Assembly: GCA_035531075.1 (NCBI GenBank)
Contig: DATKTO010000040.1
Coordinates: 127,973 to 191,972 of the forward strand
Length of the DNA: 64,000 bases
Reading direction: 5' to 3'
DNA from: 39-52-133 sp035531075
GTDB taxonomy: Bacteria > Pseudomonadota > Gammaproteobacteria > Burkholderiales > Gallionellaceae
How positions within the stretch are numbered: position 1 is the first letter of the stretch; every line of letters starts with the position of its first letter. This document shows positions 1 through 8,575 of this stretch, in pieces. A program made the translations under genes and the position numbers. Under the pieces are notes generated by a model. That model ran no database searches. It was not told where the DNA came from and saw only the letters and a program-made list of their open reading frames with translations.

Positions 1-64
1 GAGCGATCAGCCAGGGACAGGCAATGCGGTCGATTTTGGGACGTTCACGGGTAACCCATTTCAT
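1..64 (-). CDS. ChrB C-terminal-type chromate resistance protein, 5' end only
   Basis: Only the first 21 codons lie in the window; the gene runs off the left edge. The ATG at 62-64 is preceded by a GAGGAG ribosome site. The peptide starts MKWVTRERPKIDRIACPWLI, the signature opening of the ChrB C-terminal domain, which is also sold as a stand-alone chromate resistance protein. The intact ChrB at 1668-2636 carries the related stretch WVDRMASAWLIRRFID. The gene follows chrB, chrA and a broken rhodanese on the same strand, so it is probably the last member of that operon. Function in this short form is not established beyond association with chromate resistance. Confidence 0.75.
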   Translation of the reverse strand, partial: MKWVTRERPKIDRIACPWLIA

Positions 65-101
65 GATGCTCTCCTCAGGCGGAAGTTAACAGGGACGGTG
101 A

Positions 102-310
102 CTAGTTTGCGACGACGATGCCGCCATCTTCTTTCCAGGCGGAGATACCGCCCACGATAAAACACGCCTCGAGGGCTTGTGTCTGCAGAGCATCCACGAC
201 CGAATTCCTGACAGCGCCGCCGCGCACGCAATAAGCACAACTTCTCTCATGGTCATGCTTTTATGGCCCCGTATTGATTTGAATTCTTGCGGATTAATCG
301 TTCTGATCAT
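102..310 (-). pseudogene. Collapsed rhodanese gene
   Basis: A good ribosome site (AAGGAG) and ATG at 308-310 open a rhodanese-like N-terminus (MIRTINPQEFKSI). After about 14 codons the frame breaks. In the next frame the C-terminal part of a rhodanese is readable down to a TAG at 102-104: an active-site-like CAYCVRGGAV followed by FIVGGISAWKEDGG. The roughly 80 residues normally between these ends are absent. An internal deletion that also shifted the frame explains this best. The continuous 74-residue ORF across it is a junction product with no rhodanese fold. It lies between chrA and the ChrB-C-type gene, where rhodaneses are common in chr clusters. Confidence 0.7.
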
Positions 311-322
311 TTGAATTTCTCC

Positions 323-1678
323 TTATCCCAGTAAAGGCTTGATGAATGTATAGACCAGCCCAAACATCGCGCACACGCCAATGACTTTCATAATGTCGGC
401 CTTGTATTTCCACAAAGCGATAAAAGCGGCGATGGCAACCACCACCGACAGCCAGTCGAAGGTACCTGCAAATGGAGTGTCTTTAACTCCCTGCGGCCAG
501 AAGGTGTGCCATGCAAAGAATACCGCCAGATTGATAATCACGCCAACAACGGCCGCAGTGATGCCCGTGAGCGGGGCAGTGAATTTTATTTGTCCGCGTG
601 AGGACTCTACCAGCGGCCCACCTGCGATGATGAAAAAGAACGAGGGCAAAAAGGTAAAGAAAGTTGCCGTCGCCGCGCCCGCCAAGCCGGCTGCAATTGG
701 ATTGCCAAAGACTTCTTTCGCCACGCCGCCCATGTAGCCTACCCAGGTCACAATCATTATCAGCGGCCCCGGTGTGGTTTCACCTAGCGCCAGCCCGTCC
801 ATCATCTGCGGGCCGGTCAACCAGGCAAAATCCTCAACACCACCCTGATATACATACGGCAGCACCGCGTACGCACCGCCGATGGTGAGGAAAGCCGCCT
901 TGGTAAAAAATTCCCCTATGTCGGTGAGGGCTTGCTGGCCGCTGATCACCAACATTGCCGCAAGCCAGATGGCGACGAAGACTGTAGTGGAGGCAACTAG
1001 CTTGCCCCAGGAAAATTTTGCGTGCGCAGGCGTGGGGGTGTCGTCGTCAATCAGTGCCGGGCCATATGCTGCCTTGGAAGCGCCATGGCCGCCGCCACTC
1101 TTGAATTTTGCCGGGATAAATTTTCCGCCCAAAGCACCCAGAATTGCCGCCGCCAGCACGATCCACGGAAAACCGATATCAAGGAAAAAAATGCCGATAA
1201 AAGCAAGCGCCGCCATGCCCCACAGCACCTCATTCTTTAACGCCCTGTTACCTATGCGCCACGCGGCAAACAGCACTACTGCCACCACCGCAGGCCTGAT
1301 GCCGTAGAAAATTCCCTGCACCATGGGTACCTCTCCCCAGGCAAGATAGACCCCCGCCAACAGCGACAGCAGTAGAAACGCGGGCATAAAAAACATCACC
1401 CCTGCCATCACCGCGCCTTTGATTCCATGCATCAACCAGCTAATGTATATTGCAAGTTGAGTGGCCTCAGGCCCCGGCAACATCATGCAGAAATTTAGCC
1501 CGTGCAGATAGCGGTGCTCGGAAATCCAGCGGCGTTTTTCCACCAGCTCCTGGTGCATGATGGCAATTTGCCCGGCCGGGCCGCCAAAGCTGATAAAGCC
1601 TAATTTAAACCAGTATCGAGATGCAACCCAGAATGACACAGGTGCCGGCGGGGTAGTGGGTATGCCTTCATTGCTCAT
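323..1678 (-). CDS. chrA: Chromate efflux transporter ChrA (two-domain CHR family)
   Basis: This is an inner-membrane permease of the CHR superfamily, which exports chromate. The protein of about 451 residues has the usual two homologous halves. The first opens with FKLGFISFGGPAGQIA and carries MMLPGPEATQLA; the second repeats this as FLTIGGAYAVLPYV and ALGETTPGPL. About ten to twelve hydrophobic segments are visible. The ATG at 1676-1678 is chosen because GGAG sits just upstream and family members start near this point; an in-frame start 15 bases upstream is possible. The start overlaps the end of chrB, which implies translational coupling. Confidence 0.93.
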   Translation of the reverse strand: MSNEGIPTTPPAPVSFWVASRYWFKLGFISFGGPAGQIAIMHQELVEKRRWISEHRYLHGLNFCMMLPGPEATQLAIYISWLMHGIKGAVMAGVMFFMPAFLLLSLLAGVYLAWGEVPMVQGIFYGIRPAVVAVVLFAAWRIGNRALKNEVLWGMAALAFIGIFFLDIGFPWIVLAAAILGALGGKFIPAKFKSGGGHGASKAAYGPALIDDDTPTPAHAKFSWGKLVASTTVFVAIWLAAMLVISGQQALTDIGEFFTKAAFLTIGGAYAVLPYVYQGGVEDFAWLTGPQMMDGLALGETTPGPLIMIVTWVGYMGGVAKEVFGNPIAAGLAGAATATFFTFLPSFFFIIAGGPLVESSRGQIKFTAPLTGITAAVVGVIINLAVFFAWHTFWPQGVKDTPFAGTFDWLSVVVAIAAFIALWKYKADIMKVIGVCAMFGLVYTFIKPLLG

Positions 1679-2636
1679 CGTTACTCTCCTCATTATTGTA
1701 GGTCAGATACAGATCGTCGAAAATTATCGATGCCTCGTGGAGCAGGATGTCGTCGTCGGCACAGCGCTCGCGCATGCCTTTGAGTATCAGTTCCAGTCCG
1801 TGCGCCTCGGCCACCGGAATGCCGCCCACATCGAGGAAATGCACCACTGCCGCCAGGCGCTGCAATGCGGGGTCAGGTTCAAGGTTGAAGCTCGCTAGCA
1901 GCACCTCGAACGTGACGCGCGCGCCGACATGGGTGAAGCTGGCGCCGTCAAAGTCGAAACCCAGCGCGCTCTTCGGGCAATCCTGCGGCTTGTCCAGCCA
2001 CTTGAATTTCGCAGCAGGATCGATAAAGCGGCGAATCAGCCAGGCGCTGGCCATGCGGTCTACCCATAATCCTTTGCGTGTTGCCCAGCTGCGTTTATGG
2101 AACTCCTCGCGTTTCAGTTTTTTTATGATGCCCTTGGTGGGATGCGGCTCATCCGGATTGACGATGGCAGATAGTCCTGCAGTTGCCTTGTCGAGCAACA
2201 GTGCGATCTGATCGCGAGCGGCATCCGGGAAAAAATCGATGGCCGAGATCACGGCAAAATCACGTGCGAGCCGCTTCAGCGTACGTTTGTTGGCGAGCAT
2301 GTTCTGTGCGGGCAGAATGCCAATCAATGCATCAATCTCCTGCTTGAGCGTGGCGTAGTCATCGGTACGGTTGAATAATTTGCGGAAATTGATGTCCTGT
2401 GCGGGATGCATGCTGACCAGTTTAACGATTTGCGCGGCGCCGCCCGCAGCGATCACTGCCGCAGCCTGCTGTTCCAGGCTGAGCACCGCTGCAGCACTAT
2501 CCGGCAACAGATACACGCCGTCGCGCAGTACCCCGCAGCCCAGACTTTTCAGTGCACGCCAGATGCGCATGCGTGCTGTAGCGTTGGAAGTGGGCAGGCT
2601 AATAATGAGGGTGAGCCAATGATTTATATCATTCAT
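1668..2636 (-). CDS. chrB: Chromate resistance regulator/protein ChrB
   Basis: The 322-residue protein matches full-length ChrB. An N-terminal half (about 1-130) resembles the PaaX-like part, with SLPTSNATARMRIWRALKSL and DGVYLLP. A C-terminal ChrB domain (about 185-315) contains WVDRMASAWLIRRFIDP, GFDFDGASFTHVG and a His/Asp-rich FLDVGGIP. ChrB proteins respond to chromate and control chrA; a role in chromate reduction has also been proposed for the C-terminal domain. It is the first gene of the minus-strand cluster and overlaps chrA by 11 bases. About 225 bases of A/T-rich DNA separate it from the divergent ArsR-rhodanese gene. Confidence 0.92.
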   Translation of the reverse strand: MNDINHWLTLIISLPTSNATARMRIWRALKSLGCGVLRDGVYLLPDSAAAVLSLEQQAAAVIAAGGAAQIVKLVSMHPAQDINFRKLFNRTDDYATLKQEIDALIGILPAQNMLANKRTLKRLARDFAVISAIDFFPDAARDQIALLLDKATAGLSAIVNPDEPHPTKGIIKKLKREEFHKRSWATRKGLWVDRMASAWLIRRFIDPAAKFKWLDKPQDCPKSALGFDFDGASFTHVGARVTFEVLLASFNLEPDPALQRLAAVVHFLDVGGIPVAEAHGLELILKGMRERCADDDILLHEASIIFDDLYLTYNNEESNDEQ

Positions 2637-2862
2637 GTTATATATATTACGTGTTTGTAGTATCTATTACAATAAATGTTTTGTTGTGCCACGGTCGCTT
2701 GTAACTATTTGTGTTGCAATGATATTTTGTTTAAGCGAATACCATGGAGTACTGCACACGTCGCTCTGCAAGCGGAAAAACTGGTAGCATGACATTTGTG
2801 CGCTAAAAAATAACGGGCATGGAGCCGGTCAGGGCCTAAATGATTTATGGTCAATTGTATTG

Positions 2863-3534
2863 ATGAGCACAATTTATTCTCCCAAAAAAAAGCTGTTTGA
2901 AAATTTCGCCCGTGTCGCAAAGGCACTGGCGAGCCCCAACCGGCTTGAGTTGCTGGAAGCGCTTGCGCAAGGCGAGCGCAGTGTGGACGGATTGGCGCAG
3001 GCCAGCGGCATGTCGGTGGCCAACACCTCCAACCACCTGCGCATCATGCGCGAAGGCGGGCTGGTAAAGTCACGCAAGGAAGGCACGCAGGTGATCTACA
3101 GCCTGACGGACGAGCAGGTGCCAGCGCTGTTGGCGGGCATCCGTCATGTGGCTGAGCGGCACCTGGCTGAAGTGGATCGCATCGTGCGTGAAAACTTCGA
3201 CAGCCGCGACAAGCTGACCCCGGTCCGTAGAGACGAGCTGCTGGGGATGGTGAGATCAGGCGAAGCGATGGTGATCGATGTGCGCCCGTCTGCAGAGTAT
3301 GAGGCCGGCCATATCGAAGGTGCAGTCAATATCCCGCTGGAATCGCTGGCGGAGCGGCTCAGCAAACTGCCCAAGGAACAGGAGATCGTCGCCTATTGTC
3401 GAGGCCCCTATTGCATGATGTCATTCGATGCGGTTGATCAGTTGCGCCAGCATGGCTATCGTGCACGGCGTCTGGAAGACGGTTACCCCGAATGGAAAAC
3501 GGGGCAGCTTCCGCTCAAAAAGCACGCCGGGTAA
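2863..3534 (+). CDS. ArsR/SmtB-family regulator fused to a rhodanese domain
   Basis: The 223-residue protein has an ArsR winged helix-turn-helix (about 8-95; recognition region SGMSVANTSNHLRIMREGGL) and a rhodanese domain (about 125-215). The rhodanese has an intact active-site loop CRGPYC with Cys179 and Cys184. The DNA-binding half contains no cysteine, so any thiol sensing must use the rhodanese cysteines. Fusions like this are thought to read persulfide or reactive sulfur. The ATG at 2863 is chosen over a TTG directly before it. Its neighbour is an MBL-fold gene whose promoter carries a palindrome suited to an ArsR dimer, so it is the likely regulator of that operon (inference). Confidence 0.9.
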   Translation: MSTIYSPKKKLFENFARVAKALASPNRLELLEALAQGERSVDGLAQASGMSVANTSNHLRIMREGGLVKSRKEGTQVIYSLTDEQVPALLAGIRHVAERHLAEVDRIVRENFDSRDKLTPVRRDELLGMVRSGEAMVIDVRPSAEYEAGHIEGAVNIPLESLAERLSKLPKEQEIVAYCRGPYCMMSFDAVDQLRQHGYRARRLEDGYPEWKTGQLPLKKHAG

Positions 3535-3611
3535 GCAAGTTAACCTCCAGTAATCACTCTCGTGAAAACCTATTGTTTTCATGGCACCTGTAATTACACA
3601 CTAAAATTTTC

Positions 3612-3672
3612 TTGACAGTCACAGACTAGTCTTTATACTTGTATTCAAGTATTCAAGTATTCATTTGAATAC
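3612..3672 (+). promoter_or_regulatory. Sigma-70 promoter with ArsR-type operator
   Basis: A consensus -35 TTGACA (3612-3617) and -10 TATACT (3634-3639) are 16 bases apart. Directly downstream are three tandem copies of GTATTCA at 8-base steps (3641, 3649, 3657). The third forms a perfect palindrome, GTATTCA-TT-TGAATAC (3657-3672). A repressor bound here would cover the transcription start. The core ATTCA-TT-TGAAT recurs at 5953-5964. Confidence 0.75.
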
Positions 3673-3704
3673 TGGATTATGTAAACAGCAAAAGGAGAGA
3701 AGAC

Positions 3705-4442
3705 ATGTTTTTCAGACAACGTTTAGCCAAGGAAGCAACCCTGTCCTATTTTCTCGGATGCGGTACCTGTGAAGTGGGTGTCGCGATGGACCCGGTAGCG
3801 GGCGATGAGGACTGGTTCATTGAAGAGGCAGCCAAACAGAACGTGAAAATCACCCATGTCTTCGATACCCATGTGCATGCCGATCACTATTCGGGCGGGC
3901 GCGCGCTGGCGGAAAAAACCGGGGCGAAATATTGTCTGCATGAGTCCAATCAGGGGCGCGTGAAATTTCCTTTCCATGGGCTTGCGGATGGAGAAATTAT
4001 CGAGGTGGGCAACGTAGCGGTGCAGGTGATGCACACGCCCGGCCATACGCCAGACAGCATGTGCCTGACGGTTACTGACAAGCGCCGCAGCGCTGAGCCA
4101 TGGTTTGTGCTGACGGGTGACACACTGTTTGTGGGCAGCATCGGTCGTCCCGACCTGGCAGGCAAGGGCAAAGAGTGGGCAGAGCAGTTGTATGACAGCC
4201 TGCATGCGAAGCTGATGTTACTGCCGGATTCTGTCGAGGTGTTCCCCGGCCACACATCAGGCAGCGCGTGCGGTGCAGGCATTTCCGGCAAGCCTTCTTC
4301 AACAATCGGCTATGAGAAACGCTTCAATACGGGGCTCCAGATCGCCAACAAGACTGAATTTGTGCAATTCATTCTGTCTGATATTCCGCCGCGCCCAGCT
4401 GAAATGGAACAAATCGTAGCCACCAATCTGGGGGCCGCATGA
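3705..4442 (+). CDS. MBL-fold metallohydrolase, persulfide dioxygenase type
   Basis: The 245-residue metallo-beta-lactamase-fold protein has the metal motif THVHADH (His56, His58, Asp60, His61), HTPGHT, TGDTLFVGSIGRPD and FPGHTSG. The pattern fits the ETHE1/Blh-like group, which oxidises glutathione persulfide to sulfite. The neighbours fit too: an ArsR-rhodanese regulator, MFS transporters, and a TauE/SafE permease that could export the sulfite formed. It is the first gene after the promoter at 3612 and overlaps the next gene by four bases (ATGA). Persulfide dioxygenase is the best guess; glyoxalase II-like hydrolysis cannot be excluded from sequence alone. Confidence 0.8.
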   Translation: MFFRQRLAKEATLSYFLGCGTCEVGVAMDPVAGDEDWFIEEAAKQNVKITHVFDTHVHADHYSGGRALAEKTGAKYCLHESNQGRVKFPFHGLADGEIIEVGNVAVQVMHTPGHTPDSMCLTVTDKRRSAEPWFVLTGDTLFVGSIGRPDLAGKGKEWAEQLYDSLHAKLMLLPDSVEVFPGHTSGSACGAGISGKPSSTIGYEKRFNTGLQIANKTEFVQFILSDIPPRPAEMEQIVATNLGAA

Positions 4443-5758
4443 GCCATGTGATACACGATACATACCAGGAATACCGTCATGGTATCCGCGAGAATTTTGC
4501 GCAATTTTCCCACCAGCTGTTTCAGGTGTTTCTGGTGGGCATGACCATAGGCATGATGCGCACCGTTGTGCCGGCTTTGGGCGAAACCGAGTTCGGCGTG
4601 CCCAAGGGTTCCTTCATGCTGCTCACCACCTTTGTGGTGGCCTTCGGCTTCGTCAAGGGCACGCTCAATTTTGTGGCGGGCCGTTTGTCCGAGCGCATCG
4701 GGCGGCAGAAGGTATTGCTGCTGGGCTGGGCTGCTGCTGTACCGATCCCTTTCATGATTCTTTATGCACCCAGCTGGAACTGGATCGTCGCCGCAACCGT
4801 GCTGCTGGGGGTGAACCAGGGGCTGACCTGGTCGATGACGCAGACCTCCAAGCTGGATATCACACGTCCCGATCAAAGAGGATTTGTCATTGGCCTGAAT
4901 GAGTTTTCCGGCTATGTGGGACTGGCGATTGCAGGCATCATCACCGGTTACATGGCGACTGCCTATGGGCCACGTCATGGCCTGCTGATATTCGGCATCG
5001 CAGTAATCGCGCTGGCAGCGTTACTCACGCTGTTGTGGGTCAAGGACACCTTGTCCTGGGCCAAGGCGGAGGGGGCGAAACACGCCGCCGGAAAGTCTGT
5101 CGGGCCAGTACCGCGCTATCCCACCAACATTTCCGACAAACCGAGCACCTGGGAAGTTTTCTCGCTGATGTCGTGGCGCGACAAGCGCATGGCCTCGATC
5201 AGTCAGGCAGGACTGGTGGAAAAATTCGTGGATGCGCTGGTGTGGGTGTTCTATCCTGTGTTTTTGTACCGGCATGGGCTGTCGTTGGCCAGCATCGGCT
5301 GGGTCATAGGCGTTTACGGTTTCGTGTGGGGCGGCTCGCAATTTTTTACCGGCAAATTGTCCGACCATATCGGCAGGCAGAAGCCTATCGTGTGGGGCAT
5401 GTGGATATGCGGGGCGGGCGTGGCGATGATGCTGCTGGGCGAAGGAGTGGCCTGGTGGTCGCTGTCGGCAGCGGTTTCCGGGCTTGGTATGGCGCTGCTG
5501 TACCCCAACCTGTCGGCCGCAGTGTCGGATATCGCTCATCCCAACTGGCGCGGTTCGGCCATCGGCATTTACCGCTTCTGGCGTGATCTTGGCTATGGTA
5601 TCGGTGCGCTGGCGCTTGGCATTGTGGCCAGTTTAAACGGCGTCATAGAACAGGCTTTCTGGTTTGTCGCCATCTCGATGTTGCTTTCCGGGCTGGTGGT
5701 GCAGATATGGGGAGAAGAGACTCATCCTCGCCTTAATCCGGCACCCGCAAAACCTTGA
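4439..5758 (+). CDS. MFS transporter
   Basis: The 439-residue major facilitator protein has about twelve hydrophobic segments. MFS loop motifs appear in both halves: GRLSERIGRQKVLLLG after the third segment, and the equivalent GKLSDHIGRQKPIVWG in the second half. A soluble N-terminus of about 25 residues precedes the first segment. The start codon overlaps the stop of the MBL gene (ATGA), so the two are co-translated. The substrate is not shown by the sequence. Context suggests an oxidised sulfur compound or other product of the MBL enzyme (inference). Confidence 0.85.
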   Translation: MSHVIHDTYQEYRHGIRENFAQFSHQLFQVFLVGMTIGMMRTVVPALGETEFGVPKGSFMLLTTFVVAFGFVKGTLNFVAGRLSERIGRQKVLLLGWAAAVPIPFMILYAPSWNWIVAATVLLGVNQGLTWSMTQTSKLDITRPDQRGFVIGLNEFSGYVGLAIAGIITGYMATAYGPRHGLLIFGIAVIALAALLTLLWVKDTLSWAKAEGAKHAAGKSVGPVPRYPTNISDKPSTWEVFSLMSWRDKRMASISQAGLVEKFVDALVWVFYPVFLYRHGLSLASIGWVIGVYGFVWGGSQFFTGKLSDHIGRQKPIVWGMWICGAGVAMMLLGEGVAWWSLSAAVSGLGMALLYPNLSAAVSDIAHPNWRGSAIGIYRFWRDLGYGIGALALGIVASLNGVIEQAFWFVAISMLLSGLVVQIWGEETHPRLNPAPAKP

Positions 5759-5769
5759 TCGGGGCTGGC

Positions 5770-5914
5770 ATGAAATTGACGCATGTGATTTTCTCGCTTT
5801 TCATCGTGGCAGTTGCCGGCGTTGTGTGTGCCGGCCACAGCATTTGCCGAAGACAAAGCCGCGATCTCGGCGATCGCTCGATCACTTGGCGGAATGGACG
5901 ATGTGGGCGGATAA
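5770..5914 (+). pseudogene. Small secreted peptide gene with an apparent frameshift
   Basis: An ATG twelve bases after the MFS stop opens a signal-peptide-like stretch (MKLTHVIFSLFIVAVAG). In that frame the continuation is Arg-rich and lacks sense. A one-base shift near 5815-5830 restores a signal-peptidase-like site PATAFA followed by EDKAAISAIARSLGGMDDVGG and a TAA at 5912. The shifted reading looks like a real periplasmic peptide of about 45 residues. It is either a decayed gene or a sequencing indel. No family is recognised. Confidence 0.4.
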
Positions 5915-5952
5915 CGTGCTGATTCTTTGATTTTTTTCAGCAAGATTCAATT

Positions 5953-5964
5953 ATTCATTTGAAT
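5953..5964 (+). promoter_or_regulatory. Second copy of the ATTCA-TT-TGAAT operator
   Basis: The perfect inverted repeat ATTCA-TT-TGAAT lies 33 bases upstream of the TauE/SafE start. It repeats the core of the operator at 3659-3670. This suggests that both transcription units answer to the same ArsR-type repressor, most simply the fusion protein encoded at 2863-3534. No clear -35/-10 pair was found next to this copy. Confidence 0.55.
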
Positions 5965-5996
5965 GATTGATATCTACAGGCTGGGGAGGGTGCATC

Positions 5997-6791
5997 ATGT
6001 TGATTCTCGTGGTTCTGGCCGGCGCGATAACCGGCATCGTTCTGGGTCTGTTTGGCAGTGGCGGTTCCATCATCGCCATGCCCGCACTGTTGTATTTGCT
6101 GGATGTTGAGCCGAAGTCGGCAATCGCCATGAGCCTGGGCATCGTTGCCGTCACCGCCACCATTTCGGGTTGGGACAATTGGCGGCGCGGCAATGTGGAT
6201 GTCAAGATAGCGGCCATGTTCGGTCTGTTTGGTGTGATTGGCACCTATGCAGGCGCGCGCCTGGGAATATATACGCCAGTGTCAGTTCAGCTCACTCTTT
6301 TTGCACTGGTGATGTATGTCGCAGCATGGAAAATGTTGCAGAAAAAGAAGCAGCCCCAGGGGCAGGCGGCGCAACTGGCCGTGGCGGGCGGCCAAGATAT
6401 GGCGGTCGGGGAATTGGAAATCATCAAGGCGCACATGGGGCATATCGCGCTGCACGGCGTGGGAGTAGGTGTGCTGACAGGTCTGGTCGGTGTGGGCGGC
6501 GGCTTCCTGATAGTGCCTGCACTGGTGCTGCTGTCCGGCATTCCAATGAAGGTCGCCATCGGTACCTCACTGGTCATCGTTGCAGCCAAATCCTATTCGG
6601 GTTTTGCAGGCTATATAGGGGCAGTGCCGGTGGATTGGACAATGATGGCGTCGTTCACCTTGCTGACGGTGGCAGGCAGCTTTGCCGGCACGCGCATTGC
6701 GCATCGCTTCTCACAGGAAAAACTGAAGAAGAGTTTTGCCATTTTTCTGATCATTGTTGCGACCTATATTTTGCTGAAGAGCGTCATGTAG
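5997..6791 (+). CDS. TauE/SafE-family sulfite/sulfonate permease
   Basis: The 264-residue protein has about eight membrane segments and two related halves. Each half carries the family's glycine-rich motif: GLFGSGGSIIAMPALLYLL near the N-terminus and GLVGVGGGFLIVPALVLL after the central loop. TauE/SafE proteins export sulfite, sulfoacetate or related anions. The ATG at 5997 follows a strong GGGGAGGG ribosome site; a TTG at 5967 is in frame but poor. The gene sits behind the second operator copy, consistent with removal of sulfite made by the MBL enzyme upstream. Confidence 0.85.
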   Translation: MLILVVLAGAITGIVLGLFGSGGSIIAMPALLYLLDVEPKSAIAMSLGIVAVTATISGWDNWRRGNVDVKIAAMFGLFGVIGTYAGARLGIYTPVSVQLTLFALVMYVAAWKMLQKKKQPQGQAAQLAVAGGQDMAVGELEIIKAHMGHIALHGVGVGVLTGLVGVGGGFLIVPALVLLSGIPMKVAIGTSLVIVAAKSYSGFAGYIGAVPVDWTMMASFTLLTVAGSFAGTRIAHRFSQEKLKKSFAIFLIIVATYILLKSVM

Positions 6792-6843
6792 CGGTGCCTC
6801 TCGGTAATTGCTTTGTTTATCACAACTAAATTGGAGTAGTGTC

Positions 6844-7161
6844 ATGCCGGAATTGATCAAGGTTATTTCACAAAATCCGCCCGGCGGGCGTTGCACGCTG
6901 TATGCGCTGTATGCCGATGAGTTGGCATGCAGCCTGGGCCTGACCAGGCGCGTGATTCATTCAGATTGCCGCGATGCCCATGGTGACGGCTTTCCCAGCC
7001 TGGTATTGAAAGGGGTGGTATTAAAGCCGTCAGACGGCGTGATACTGTCGCCGGAAGATATTTGTGCCGGTCTGGCGTGCTCCGGAATTGATCTGAGTGC
7101 TGTACCTGATCTGGCCGCGCGGCTGCAAGCCATTCAGGAACGTTTTCTAGAGGGTGTGTAA
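6844..7161 (+). CDS. Small cysteine-rich protein of unknown function
   Basis: The 105-residue protein has no signal peptide or membrane segment and belongs to no family I can name. Five cysteines are spread along it (Cys17, 29, 42, 74, 79). A segment near the middle, GDGFPSLVLKGVVLKPSDGV, resembles the strand-turn-strand of thioredoxin-like or redox ferredoxin-like proteins. The start has TTGGAG upstream. Its place between the TauE/SafE permease and an MFS gene suggests a sulfur-handling or thiol role, but this is inference. Confidence 0.65.
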   Translation: MPELIKVISQNPPGGRCTLYALYADELACSLGLTRRVIHSDCRDAHGDGFPSLVLKGVVLKPSDGVILSPEDICAGLACSGIDLSAVPDLAARLQAIQERFLEGV

Positions 7162-7275
7162 ATAGTATTATGCAAGCCATGTGCATGGCGATTCAGGCGC
7201 CATCGCGGCCGTTTCTGTTCTGTAATTCGTTTTTTCCCTGATTCTGATAACAACAATTGCACGGGAGAGTGACAA

Positions 7276-8490
7276 ATGATGATCGATGTTGAAAAGCGCA
7301 ACGTGTTGATACTCGCATCTGCGCAGGCCCTGTTTCAAACCGTTTCAGTCATGGTGATCACCCTTTCCGGTATCGTGGGATGGATGCTCGCGGCGGAGAA
7401 AAGTCTGGCAACGCTGCCGATCGCCATGATGATGGTGGCGGCTGCCGTGACGATGATACCGGCTTCATTATTCATGCAGCGCTATGGCCGCAAGACGGGA
7501 TTCCTGCTGGGCGCAATACTGGGCGGAGCAGGTGGTTTGCTGGCTGCAGTGGCGATCTGGCAGGAGAACTTCCTCTTGTTCGTGGCGGCTAACATGCTGG
7601 TGGGCTGTTATCAGGCTTTTGCGCAGTATTACCGTTTCGCGGCGGCTGATGCGGCGAGTGCGGATTTCAGGAGCCGCGCGATTTCCTGGGTAATTGCGGG
7701 CGGGGTCTTTGCCGCAGTGGCAGGGCCGAATCTGGTCAGGTTTACGCAGAATGTCGGCACGGTTCCGTCCGCGCTAACCTACCTCAGCATGGTTGCGCTG
7801 AGTATTCTGGTCATCCTGCTGCTGTCCCGGCTGGCTCTGCCGTCTGTAGCTGCAAGCGAAATTCATGGAACGGCACGCGACTTGCCGGCCATCATGAAGC
7901 AACCCATATTTCTGACCGCACTGGCGGGATCTTCCATCGGTTTTTCCGTGATGCTGCTGGTGATGACAGCGACGCCGCTAGCCATGCAATTGTGCGGCCA
8001 GCCTATCAGTTCAGCGGCAACCGTGATTCAGTGGCACGTATTAGGCATGTTCGCGCCCTCCTTCTTTACCGGCAATCTGATTCGGCGCTTTGGCGTATTG
8101 ACTATCATGACTAGTGGCGTAGTCTTGCTGCTTGGGCATGTGGCGATTGCATTGTCTGGCATGGAGTATCTGCACTTTTTGTCCGGCCTGATCTTGCTGG
8201 GGGTGGGCTGGAATTTTCTGTTTGTCGGCGGCACCACCCTGCTGACAGAAGCGTACCGCCCCAGTGAACGTGCCAAGGTGCAGGCTGCGCATGATTTTTT
8301 GATGTACGTCGCCATCAGTATCGCAACATTTTCTTCGGGTAGTCTGCTCAGTGCATTTGGCTGGCGCGCGGTCAATCTGGCGGTGCTGCCCATGCTGGCC
8401 ATCGCATTGCTGATGATTGTCGCGCTGGGAGTGAAGCAGAAACGCGCCCGGCAGAATGTTAAAGCGGAATTAGTCTCGCCAACGGTATGA
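7276..8490 (+). CDS. MFS transporter
   Basis: The 404-residue major facilitator has about twelve hydrophobic segments. The loop motif after the second segment is MQRYGRKTGFLLGAILGG. It resembles the MFS group in which one central half is followed by GNLIRRFGVLTIMTSGVVLL in the second half. A GGGAGA ribosome site lies seven bases before the ATG. It is separated from the Cys-rich gene by about 115 bases, so it may have its own promoter. The substrate is unknown. It is not close in sequence to the MFS protein at 4439-5758. Confidence 0.82.
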   Translation: MMIDVEKRNVLILASAQALFQTVSVMVITLSGIVGWMLAAEKSLATLPIAMMMVAAAVTMIPASLFMQRYGRKTGFLLGAILGGAGGLLAAVAIWQENFLLFVAANMLVGCYQAFAQYYRFAAADAASADFRSRAISWVIAGGVFAAVAGPNLVRFTQNVGTVPSALTYLSMVALSILVILLLSRLALPSVAASEIHGTARDLPAIMKQPIFLTALAGSSIGFSVMLLVMTATPLAMQLCGQPISSAATVIQWHVLGMFAPSFFTGNLIRRFGVLTIMTSGVVLLLGHVAIALSGMEYLHFLSGLILLGVGWNFLFVGGTTLLTEAYRPSERAKVQAAHDFLMYVAISIATFSSGSLLSAFGWRAVNLAVLPMLAIALLMIVALGVKQKRARQNVKAELVSPTV

Positions 8491-8575
8491 GTACAGCCAG
8501 GGGCATCAACATCACCTATTTCAGTTAAAATTCACGTTTGAATCAGACGCGCCTCAACCCTGCAAAATAAACATT

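Noticed and set aside
3641..3672. Tandem GTATTCA units suggesting a CRISPR-like or minisatellite array
   Set aside because: Only three 8-base units, no spacers; position over the transcription start fits an operator.
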